Shown piece after piece: positions 56,039 through 64,000 of a stretch of DNA of 64,000 bases. This DNA is from Gonatopus flavifemur. Taxonomy: Eukaryota > Arthropoda > Insecta > Hymenoptera > Dryinidae. Under the pieces are notes generated by a model. That model did no database searches. It was not told the DNA's origin and saw only the letters and a list, made by a program, of their open reading frames with translations. The stretch lies in NCBI GenBank assembly GCA_018340375.1, contig JAFFJZ010000002.1:25128001-25192000 (forward strand). Direction: 5' to 3'. The stretch's first letter is position 1. Each line of letters begins with the position of its first letter. The position numbers and the translations under genes were made by a program.

Positions 56039-56737
56039 TTATGATTGAAGCGCCACCGTGCTAAGTTGACTTGTCCCTAATTGTAATTTGGTTCGGGGTC
56101 ATCCTGTAGAGTTGAAGTCCCCTGCTGCTCCAGTAGAAGGGGCCCATCTCTGTCACAACAAATTCCTTTTCTTCGTGTGTGATTTGTGGAAGACCTTCCG
56201 TTTGTTCTTCGGTGACTGTAATTTCCCGGTAAATTTTCAAATAAAATTTTTCCACTAAATTTTAATTTTGGAACATGAGGGTTTTTTAATCTTTCAAAAA
56301 TGCCAAGTCCACTCTAAATTCAAATGTTCTATTTTGATGCACTTAGAGTGTGTAAATCGTGTAGTGACTTTTTGAACCCTAAAAAGTGTGTCAATTTACC
56401 CATAAAATGGATCAAATGTTTCATTGTGAAACATTTAGTCTGAGTTATTTATTTATTTACACAGTTTTGGGTGTTTGAAAGGTAAATACAGGATATACAC
56501 ACTCTGACACTTGGGTTTGCATTCTATGTTGAAGATTGAATTGTGAGAGAACAAATTGAAATGTCACGTCATTCGTTGAACCGGGAAAAGACAAGTTGAA
56601 TTTCTTTTTCACACACGTGGACTCATTTCAAAGAAGTTTTCATCGAAATTAAAATCCTTCCCACAGAGTTTTGAAACTCAGTTTGAGATGTAATGTCCGA
56701 AATGTTGATTCCAGAAGGATAAAAGTTCTTAGTGCTA
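56039..56737. other. Non-coding interval
   Basis: No gene is seen. Around 56330-56520 the words AAGTGTG and ACACTTAGAGTGTG recur in both orientations, possibly a decayed MITE. Confidence 0.35.
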
Positions 56738-56907
56738 CACTGTTAGAAATGTCTGCATTAATTTCAGTTTCATAAACAGTTCACATTAAATTTAATGTAA
56801 ACTATAGCATAATCTATAGTTTTTGTACATTAAATGTAATGTGGAATGTCTATGAACCTAAATTCACGTACGTGATTGAAAAAAACTTCAAGATATTTTT
56901 GACAGTG
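56738..56907. mobile_element. CACTGTTAGAAATG MITE
   Basis: CACTGTTAGAAATGTC at the left and ATATTTTTGACAGTG at the right are imperfect inverted ends, with TA before the left. Inner pairs ACATTAAATTTAATGT and ACATTAAATGTAATGT are palindromic. The tips resemble 4193-4512 but the interior differs. Confidence 0.6.
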
Positions 56908-57626
56908 TGATTACAGTAAGAATCAAAAAAGACAAAGATCACCTTTCATTCATTTATAACATTAGATTTTCAAAAAAATGCTCATAATTTTGAATATATA
57001 TAAAATATTCTACTCCATATTGCATGGGTAAAAGCAATAATGGCACTCAGGGTCGTTAACAAATAATCCCAATATTTATGAGAAGGATGAGAATCCTTTA
57101 TGATATTGAAGATTTCAAACAAATCGATCACTGCCGCCCTAAATAATCATGCCCCTGTAATACTGCAGTCATAATTTATAGCTATGACCCCACTAATATA
57201 TATATATATACACGTATTTTGTGAATGAGAGAATCATTACGTTTGTCATTCGAGGGATGGAATGGAAAGATCACACACGTATCGACGATAGTGATTCTGT
57301 GAATGCTGGCACATTAGCTCTGAATCCATTGCTAAGCCATTGCACACGACGATGATAATAATAACTGAATGACTTGAAGAATACTCAGGTATTAATAAAT
57401 CATAGGTATTTTATATGAATTATATTAATATGAGCAGAAATTTTATATTAATTGAAATAATATATTGGATTATTCAATATTTCATATGTATTGAAACAAA
57501 AATACCTTTTAGGATTTATTCTATTTCTCATTATCTCAACAAGATTCGAAATATCAGGTCTCTTGTAAGATTAAGGGAGATATATATTTTATAAAAATTT
57601 ACACTAATGTATTACGGCTGCGGCTA
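56908..57626. other. Unique non-coding interval with (TA)n
   Basis: A (TA)n tract lies at about 57195-57210. No repeat ends or gene are recognised. 57180-57350 is slightly more complex. Confidence 0.35.
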
Positions 57627-57851
57627 CACGGAAAAAATAATTTAGCTGCAGCAGCTAAATGGCTAGCACAGACACAGACAGCCATTAAATTAGCTCCCGC
57701 AGCTAAATTTTAGCTACTACCGCAAATAAATTAGCTACAAATGCAAATTTTTTTGCTATAACAGCTAAAATTGACCTGTAGGAGCTTATTTCATGGCTGT
57801 CCATGTCCGTGTTAGCCACTTAGGTGCTGCAGCTAAATTATTTTTCCCGTG
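57627..57851. mobile_element. TA-flanked CACGGAAAAAATAATTTAGC MITE
   Basis: CACGGAAAAAATAATTTAGC at the left is inverted at the right as GCTAAATTATTTTTCCCGTG, with GCAGC/GCTGC continuing. TA lies on both sides. The interior has AATGGCTAGCACAGACA inverted near TCCGTGTTAGCCACTT. Confidence 0.8.
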
Positions 57852-57856
57852 TATAA

Positions 57857-57955
57857 TTTGACTTGATGTGATTTTACATAAAATTTGTATCACGTTTCAA
57901 TGAATTTGTATAAAATATCGACATCACATTGAATCACATTATAGCTCCAGCCCTA
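57857..57955. repeat. GGGCTGGAGCTATAATGTGA repeat, copy 2
   Basis: On the minus strand it begins GGGCTGGAGCTATAATGTGA, like 7586-7717, and shares GAATTTGTATAAAATATCGA on the plus strand. The left side abuts the MITE at 57851. Confidence 0.55.
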
Positions 57956-58241
57956 AAATCTAAGAAGACTATTACTTTCTTTCCAAAAAAGAATCGCTTA
58001 AGGGGTATGGCCAATAAGATACTATTCGGTTTTGATGTAAGTCGACCTGTGTTGTGCCCGAAAAGTGTCTCAATTAAAATTTGGAGTCGAAAAGATCCCT
58101 TTCAAGATCATTTTCCAAAAAATATCTTTCACACGTCTTGTAGATATACAGAGGGTCAATTATATGGAGCCAGTACACGGAAAGAAAAAAGTTATCAATA
58201 CTTGAATAACATTTATTAACATTTAGAAAAATGACTGTCAG

Positions 58242-58407
58242 TTTAGGGAAAAAGAGGTACGCTGAAAAATCTTTGCAGTAAGGTTATCAAAAATTCGTAG
58301 TGGAAATACTAAACGTTGATGGTTTTATTGTTATTGTTTACAGTGAATTTATCAACTTTTGATGAATTTACTACGAAAATTCTTCAGCGATACTCTTTTT
58401 CCCTAAA
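58242..58407. mobile_element. TTTAGGGAAAAAGAG MITE
   Basis: TTTAGGGAAAAAGAGGTACG plus CTGAAAAAT at the left pair with the reverse complement of CTTCAGCGATACTCTTTTTC plus CCTAAA at the right. The centre has TTTACAGTGAATTTATCAAC. No coding capacity. Confidence 0.7.
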
Positions 58408-58433
58408 TTGTTCAAATTTAATTTGAATGGAAT

Positions 58434-58504
58434 TATATAGAAATTATATATAAGCCGTGTTGAATTATAAATAGAATATATATGATTTTCAGAATTCTTC
58501 CACT
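58434..58504. mobile_element. GAGTGGAA foldback family, copy 3
   Basis: The right end AGAATTCTTCCACTC and the ATATAGAAATTATATATAAG centre match 3996-4101. The left arm (TTGAATGGAATTATATAG) is diverged. Confidence 0.4.
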
Positions 58505-58797
58505 CAATTCATAACGAAGATCTGTAGACACTAAATACTTTTTTGCTATGAAAAAAACAATCAATTTGAAAAAAGTACAGTTTTCATCAGTAATTTTTCA
58601 TTTCAATTCACGAGTATCAAATATTGTACGAGAATTTGCTTGATTAATCACGCTATGTGTGACGAAAAATTCTTATAAATACACGACAATAACATTCCTT
58701 CGAGTGGAACAGATGAATAGTGCGTTGGTAATCAAAGCATCAGATTACCTATATCACAAAACATTCATGCACGAATGTATACAGACACATACACAAA

Positions 58798-58833
<36 letters not shown>

Positions 58834-59156
58834 GTTACATAAACGCATACATGAAGATGTACATAAATATATACAAACACATACACTCATGTGAAATATT
58901 GTTTATTCACATCCAGGGAATATGATCTCTTTAGAGGGTTACGTGACAAATGTCACGTTTGTATGATATATATATTCTTATGATTGAAAATTTCACTTTT
59001 CACTCAAAACGCACATGTTAGAATGATTATTTATATCATACAATTTAGATTTTCTTGTATTAAAAATATAAACAGATATGCGAATGAATATTCCAACAGA
59101 AAGCAGTCTAATCATCAGGATGATGAATACACAGTAAGAAATTTTGCATATTCTTA
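58505..59156. other. Unique non-coding interval
   Basis: Apart from the (AT)n tract listed separately and ATACATA-type simple sequence, nothing is seen. Short frames across it reflect the simple sequence. Confidence 0.35.
58801..58829. repeat. (AT)n microsatellite
   Basis: About 14 uninterrupted AT units, followed by ACATAGTTACATAAACGC-type looser repeats. Confidence 0.9.
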
Positions 59157-59943
59157 CACTCAGAGAAAAAAAGTTGCTGAAACAGTCAACTTCGAAAATT
59201 TGCTTTGCTGATATGGCAAAACTTATTGCTGAATTAACAAAAAATTTGCTATTACGACAAAAATCTTGTCTGCTCTTTCAACAAACGCTTCCCATTCAGC
59301 AATCCGGAATTGTAGATATACAGACAACCGGAAAATTTTACTCAATTAGCGAATATTTTTGCTGCAACAGCAACCCTTTTTACTTCCATGTTCCTTATAT
59401 ATAAGGAAACGAAAGTATTGTAATAGGGTGAAAAATCGATGACGCAGAAGGGGGTATTTCGCTGTTGCCAAACGTCTTAGAACGTCGAAAAAACGCTGTC
59501 CCCAAAAATGTCTGTATGTGCGTGGGTGCGTGCGTGTACAATTTTCTTTGGCGCATGATAACTCTTCTCAGAATGCACCGATCGGGATAATTTTTTTTGT
59601 AATACCTTCGTCTTTGAGAGGACTCGGGGCCTGTTGATTTTGGTGTCGATCGGATAACTCGTTTCAAAAATATAACGGAGTATTGTTTGAAAAATCTAGA
59701 TTTTGCGACCACTCATATCTCCGCTCGCTGTTATCCGATAACTATGAAACTTATGCCACGCTCTAGTGATGATTCAATAGTGGTCTGGTACGAGTTTCAT
59801 CCAAATCGGTTGAAGAATGTGAAAATTTGTTTATTTTTCTGCTTAGGAACAGTACTGTATGGTTCTCCATACCGATTTTTTTGCTAATTCAGCAAAGCAT
59901 ATTTTTCGGAATCGCTTTTTCAGCAAGAATTTTTCTCTGAGTG
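59157..59943. mobile_element. GCTGAAACAGCAA element, copy 4, split by a 500-bp insert
   Basis: CACTCAGAGAAAAAAAGTTG at the left and TTTTTCTCTGAGTG at the right are perfect in the tip, with TA on both sides (59155-59156, 59944-59945). The left part matches 14319-14618 to GCAACAGCAACC. The right part resumes TTGCTAATTCAGCAAAGC. The insert is 59381-59880. Confidence 0.75.
59381..59880 (+). mobile_element. Dispersed non-coding element inserted in a MITE
   Basis: It begins near TACTTCCATGTTCCTTATAT with CCTTATATATAAGG and ends near GTATGGTTCTCCATAC, a 6-bp hairpin, plus CGATTTTT. Its limits are defined by the interrupted host copy. TTTTGCGACC and TTATCCGAT are shared with 44521-44830. It contains TGTGCGTGGGTGCGTGCGTG. 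The superfamily is unknown. A hairpin near the 3' end would fit a Helitron-like element, but no CTRR end is visible. Confidence 0.5.
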
Positions 59944-60564
59944 TAGCACACGTGCATGTCCCAAACGTTCCACTCAATGTTTGCGTTCAATATTGATTCG
60001 AAAGGTGTGAGAAATTAATACAAAAGTTTTAAGGGGCAACACTAGTGTGATTGTCTAAAAGAAGGTGATTTTAGGGAATTTTTTGAAAGGAAAGTATCGC
60101 ATCGTATCGAATGTTTCCAAGTTTTGAGGATACATTTGTGCATAAATAATGTATCTAAAGTAATTTTTTTGGATGAAAATATTCAATTCCCAGCAAGTTA
60201 TTCGTCATCTCCTGAGTCTCAAAAAAGAAGTTCTTCCATCGCTGCAGTAATTGCGGCTTCCCCACTGCATGGAATATAAAGAATCGAAAAGTTTCTTCAA
60301 GTAGAAGGTATTGTTCATACAATGACTTAATCGTCAAACTGGTGAAAGATTGTATGAAGGAAAGAATACTCAATATGCCAAAACAAAAATCCAGTGAATC
60401 GGATGATTTGTTATCGAATTAGAATTGCAACAGTGGAAGAACTGTTTTTTTCAGGAGATGTCGAATAACTCGTTGAAAATCGAATATTCTCATTCAGAAA
60501 AATCATCATCTATACATTAATTATATACAATTGTACTTTAGAAATTTTGAAACATTCGATGCAA
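59944..60564. other. Unique non-coding interval
   Basis: No repeat ends or gene are recognised. A 72-codon minus-strand frame at 60155-60373 shows no known domain. Confidence 0.35.
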
Positions 60565-61035
60565 TGGGGCATTCCATGCCAAATCACCGAGGTTTTGACC
60601 CGACCCCCTTCGATTTCGCTTATTTTTTTATATGTTCTTGTACGTATTGAAAGCAACTTGCACCCCAATTTCCAGCCCATTATTCCAAACCATTATTGCG
60701 TAATCGATTTTTCAAATTTTCAAGCAAAAAATTTCCAATTAATTATAAAACAGTGATAAATATCAATATCAGTAAGAAGTAGGGGGTCATTTCTTTTCTA
60801 AAACTACATTCAAAGACGAAGAAAATGACCTCCTACTTTTTACTGATATCGATATTTATCACTGTTTTATAATTAATTGAAAATTTGAAAAATCGATTAC
60901 TCAATAATGGTTTGGAATAATGGGCTGGAAATTGATGCGCCAGTTGCTTTCAATACATACAAGAACATATAAAAAAATAAGCGAAATCGAAAGGGGTTGA
61001 GTCAAAACCTCGGTGATTTGGCATGGAATGCCCCA
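60565..61035. repeat. 471-bp long palindrome
   Basis: The left arm (60565-about 60793) starts TGGGGCATTCCATGCCAAAT and the right arm (about 60818-61035) ends ATTTGGCATGGAATGCCCCA. The arms are nearly perfect reverse complements over about 220 bp, with an apparent loop of about 25 nt. Few mismatches suggest a young element or selection/gene conversion. Transcribed, it would make a long hairpin RNA. AAT flanks both sides, which could be chance. Confidence 0.85.
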
Positions 61036-61094
61036 ATACTTCTCTCTAAAACAATTTCCCAAAATCACATTTTTTTTCGGCGGTCACACTACTG

Positions 61095-61323
61095 CACTGG
61101 AAAAAATATTTATTTGTTCTCTCTCCATAAAATATGTATTCGTAGGAATTAAATATTCAATTAGATGCAAAAACTGATTACTTGTGGCGAATGAATTATT
61201 TATTTGGAGCAAGCGTTCCATTATATGAACCGATTAAATATTTAGATTAATCCCAAGAAATATTTTATGGAAAGAGGACAAATAAACTATTTATTTGGTT
61301 GGAAGAAATGTTTTTTTTCAGTG
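61095..61323. mobile_element. CACTGGAAAAAATATTTATTTG MITE
   Basis: CACTGGAAAAAATATTTATT at the left and TTTGGTTGGAAGAAATG plus TTTTTTTTCAGTG at the right are inverted ends. TCTCTCCATAAAATAT and ATATTTTATGGAAAGAGG pair inside. A truncated copy (GTTTATTTGTCCTCTCTC plus CATAAAATATTTCTCAGGG) lies at 61523-61590. Confidence 0.7.
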
Positions 61324-61342
61324 TGTGTGTGTCCCTCAAGTT

Positions 61343-61520
61343 CACACTGTGAAAAAAACCTGCCTTAAGTTTCATAAAAATACTATGCAACTCAATAATA
61401 TAATTCTCAATGTTAGAAATTTTCTTCTCAAGTTTAATAAGATATTTCAATAATTGATATATTAATTTTCAATAAAGAATTATAAAATTTCGTAACTTGT
61501 ATGAAATTTAAGAACTGTAC
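61343..61520. repeat. Decayed CACTGTTAGA-type MITE
   Basis: CACTGTGAAAAAAACCTGCC, TAAGTTTCATAA, CAATAATATAATTCTCAATG and TGTATGAAATTTAAGAA follow the order of 4193-4512 with deletions. Confidence 0.6.
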
Positions 61521-61522
61521 TG

Positions 61523-61590
61523 AAAAAAAAATTTCTTCTAACCAAATAAATAGTTTATTTGTCCTCTCTCTCCATAAAATATTTCTCAGG
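61523..61590. repeat. Truncated copy of the CACTGGAAAAAATA MITE
   Basis: On the plus strand ACTGAAAAAAAAATTTCTTC plus TAACCAAATAAATAGTTTAT corresponds to the inverted right arm of 61095-61323. It breaks off after CATAAAATATTTCTCAGGG. Confidence 0.55.
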
Positions 61591-61700
61591 GTTAATGAAA
61601 TATTTGATCGAATCAAATAATGGATCGCTTGCCTCAAACAAATTGGTTACTTTCAGTCGCAAAATCTCAAAAGTTCTTTCTGACGTTTTGAGTGTATGTG

Positions 61701-61952
61701 CAGGTCCGACGAGAGGGGGGGGGGGACTGCCAGGGTGTTTCCCCCCGGGCCCGGATTTTTCCCAAGTACTTTATCTCCTTCCGTTTTTGTCAAATGGTTT
61801 CCAACTCAAATGAAACAAAAGATATATGATGAGGTATATATTTTTGATTTTGAAGTCAAGGAACTTTGTATTATTCCTTTGTGAGAATAAAGTTTTTCAA
61901 CCCAATTTCAAGAAAATTCCCCCCGGGCTCGGATGTTCTCTCCACGGCCCTG
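61701..61952. mobile_element. hAT-like MITE, CAGGNCCG ends
   Basis: CAGGTCCGACGAGAG at the left and CTCTCCACGGCCCTG at the right are inverted with a few mismatches. Flanking 8-mers TGTATGTG (61693-61700) and TGTATGCG (61953-61960) match at 7 of 8. An 11-G run is at 61715-61725. CCCCCCGGGC.CGGAT occurs near both ends in the same orientation. Confidence 0.75.
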
Positions 61953-61960
61953 TGTATGCG

Positions 61961-62133
61961 ATATGGCATAAACAATTAACACACAAGTTTCCACCTGTGA
62001 GAACGCCTCCTCTCCCGTCAGGTGATCTGAGCTATCACAATCCTAACGTCAGTTATTCGTGATGTTACAACCAACCCCTTGTTACAACCGTTCCCAGTCT
62101 ACCCTATATAACTCCCTGGATATATAGGTTGCA
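61961..62133. other. Short non-coding stretch
   Basis: CCTTGTTACAACCGTTCCC and GATGTTACAACCAACC are partial direct repeats near 62060-62090. Nothing else is recognised. Confidence 0.35.
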
Positions 62134-62512
62134 TAGAAAATTCGAGAATTCAAGGGTAGAGTGAAATCAAGTTCCAAATCCCAAGTAATTGAATGTCGAA
62201 CGATATATTTTCAATATGTTCTACAGCCATCGACGTTTCGGGTCGATTCGATCCCTTTTCAAGATACAAAAAAGGAAGAAAATCGTAGAGTAGAGAAATT
62301 ACTATTGTAGAGAGTGGAATCCAAAATTGAGTTGTCCAACGGACCCATCGACTCGGACGTGGGTGTTTTTTAAACCTGATTGGGACGTACTTGGTAGGAA
62401 TTCGTTGATTCAAGGGTAGTGTGAAATTAAGTTCCAAATCCCTCTCTACCCTTGAATCAACGGATTCCTACCAAGTACGTCCCAACCAGGTTTAAAAATT
62501 CGAGAACCGGAT
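62134..62512. mobile_element. Composite element with a direct repeat and a strong palindrome
   Basis: TTCAAGGGTAGAGTGAAATC plus AAGTTCCAAATCCC (about 62150) recurs as TTCAAGGGTAGTGTGAAATT plus AAGTTCCAAATCCC (about 62409). The second copy is the loop side of a palindrome: TTTTTAAACCTG...GGGACGTACTTGGTAGGAAT (62366-62419) pairs with ATTCCTACCAAGTACGTCCC...CAGGTTTAAAAA (62446-62497). AAATTCGAGAA occurs at both outer edges (62138, 62495). Confidence 0.65.
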
Positions 62513-62955
62513 TTTACAGGTGTATTTTGCAGCCAAAATGCGATGACTCCCCGTTTGGAAAAGTTTCCTTCCGAGGCTTAGTTTTCGAGATATGAGCATT
62601 TCTAGAGTTATTTTCAAATCAAAATCACCCAAAAGCACTGTACGGTACGTACTAGAAGCTTGACATTATTTGCCAAGGTGGGAAATCTCTTGGTGGATCT
62701 CGGAGAAAACATTGAACTATCATTTGTAGCTACGCTGAGAGAAAAGTTCAGTTGTATTTATTAAAGCTCGGTTTTGATACGCCAAAGTAGAAAAAAAAAC
62801 CTCATATAACGTTTCTCAACTGTTAATGAACTTCATTCGTGGGTAATCAGCTATGTTTATGTATAATAAATATTTCTTTCGCCATATCCAAAACAAAATT
62901 TATTAAATACAAATAAACTCTTTTCTCATTGTACTATTCTTTGTTTCGGAGCCAT
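62513..62955. other. Possible left half of a decayed element
   Basis: CCGAGGCTTAGTTTTCGAGA and similar words look like the interior of non-coding transposons. It may be continuous with 63596-64000, interrupted by the CCCAATAAAC element. No gene is seen. Confidence 0.35.
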
Positions 62956-63595
62956 CCCAATAAACACACACACGTTATTTCAACGTCGAAAGAACGTTAG
63001 ACTGTCAAACGGACGTCAGTCGTCGATTCCATAACGTTGATTTTTAGTTGAAATTTGATAGGGAAATAGACGACCTGGAATTACCACTTTGATGACATGT
63101 AATTTAAACTAATATTCAAAAATAACCATCAAACGACGTCCTCAAAAAGCGTGTTTTGAACGGGTTTGAATCACGCGTTTAAAATGTGTTTATAACACCT
63201 TGTGTTTGAACTTCAATTGAAGATATTCTGCTAAAAATGTCGAACGAAACCGAACAATGGTTAAAATTTCAACAAAGAGCAAGATAGTAAATAATGTGGT
63301 ATACTTTTCAAATTCTGTCATACTCAGAAATATTATTGTTCTCGATATTGAATGAAAAGTTTTCAAAACAATTTGTTGGATTCAATTCACGTTTTAGAAC
63401 CATCATTAGTACACGTCAATATTTGACGTCTTTTAAACGATGTTCAAACCGTTGATATGACGTTATTTTATGGTTGAAAAACATGTCAGTTGCCGCGACA
63501 TTTTTACGTTGAATGAACGCAAGAATATTACTAATCCACAACGTGTGGTTATTGACTGTTTTTGACGTTTTTAAAACGTGCGTGTGTTTACTGGG
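62956..63595. mobile_element. 640-bp CCCAATAAACACACACACG element
   Basis: CCCAATAAACACACACACG at the left is inverted at the right as CGTGCGTGTGTTTACTGGG. The interior is packed with AACGTC/GACGTT words in both orientations (TTTCAACGTCGAAAGAACGT, TTGACGTTTTTAAAACG). It belongs to the CCCA-ended set. The tips extend by ATG/CAT, so a target duplication cannot be defined. A 63-codon frame on the minus strand is not conserved or recognisable. Confidence 0.75.
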
Positions 63596-64000
63596 ATGAT
63601 ACTTCAAGATTGCTCAATTTCACAGGCCTACAAAATTGAACTTTTTGTTTGGTGCAACAACTGCATCATACTTTTCCGAAGTATTTTGGCGCGCTGAATC
63701 CGAATCTGGCTTCAAAATTGCATTATTACGTGTGGTTTTTGAGATATTTTAACGTCAAAGTGTGAAAAACACCGTTTTTCGACATATTTGAGATTACGTG
63801 ACGTCAGAATGTAATTTTTTCTCATGAAACTAGTAGATGCACCTCAAAATATAATCCATCCCCTTCCGAATGCCGTTGAGTTTGCTCGAATATCTTTTTT
63901 TTTACTGTGACATGACAATTTGAAATTTGTGTGTTCATGGATTTAGTGAATAGGTGAAATAACACAATTTTCAAACTGTCGTATCTCAGAGAAAAAAAAA
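63596..64000. other. Non-coding end of the window
   Basis: GCGCGCTGAATCCGAATCTG and TTTTTGAGATATTTTAACGTC are typical of non-coding transposon interiors, which is an inference from style. The window ends in a run of A. No gene is seen. Confidence 0.35.

Noticed and set aside
59381..59880. Helitron
   Set aside because: A hairpin near the 3' end is present, but there is no CTRR terminus and no TC start at the limits set by the host element.
62234..62262. Possible tRNA B box (GGGTCGATTCGATCCC)
   Set aside because: The sequence is not GGTTCRANTCC, and no A box or cloverleaf can be drawn around it.
1..64000. Integrated virus or retroelement
   Set aside because: No reverse transcriptase, integrase, capsid or polymerase motif was recognised in any frame, and no paired long terminal repeats were seen.

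Overview
The window looks like AT-rich, repeat-dense, non-coding nuclear DNA from an arthropod, most likely an insect. Three things suggest this: dozens of short non-autonomous DNA transposons with the terminal repeats and target duplications typical of insect piggyBac-like, hAT-like and TA-inserting families; unique pyrimidine-rich or GC-rich islands with ordinary CpG frequency, a style often seen in Hymenoptera; and no long open reading frame anywhere. The order within insects is a guess. I recognise no protein-coding exon: the longest open frames (up to about 154 codons) lie in repeats or low-complexity DNA and resemble no family I know. The stretch is best read as intergenic sequence or one very large intron.

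Layout. 1-5.8 kb is almost entirely MITEs: a 687-bp TTAA-flanked element, several TA-flanked elements, a second TTAA element and GCTGTNACAGC-type repeats. 5.8-11 kb is mostly unique DNA with one 235-bp MITE. 11-20.4 kb carries two hAT-like MITEs, two copies of a GCTGAAACAGCAA element, a near-duplicate of the 4.2-kb MITE, CCCAAGTAGC and CCCTGG elements and a GGCC-rich foldback. 20.4-26.7 kb is mostly unique, with a pyrimidine-rich island at 21.9 kb. 26.7-33.4 kb is a dense nest: a hAT MITE inside a foldback, two TTAA elements, a 1.2-kb hAT-like element with matching 8-bp duplications, and paired direct repeats. 33.4-36.7 kb is unique and contains the only clear CpG-rich, promoter-like island (34.56-34.78 kb). 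37-39.4 kb holds a minisatellite bounded by transposon-like ends. 39.4-41 kb is unique apart from a degenerate tRNA-like sequence. 42.8-44.4 kb is filled by elements made of AAGATGTCTTTTAGATGTCT. 44.5-52.5 kb is mostly unique. 52.5-64 kb is again a nest of elements, including a 1.19-kb TA-flanked foldback, a 471-bp long palindrome and a 640-bp CCCAATAAAC element.

No genes are seen to work together here. The history that can be read is one of successive insertions: at several places one element sits inside another, giving an order of events. The parts most likely to have host function are the unique islands, above all 34.56-34.78 kb, which has a perfect palindromic RFX-type X-box, extra RFX half-sites, a YY1/Pho-like site and a CRE-like inverted repeat.
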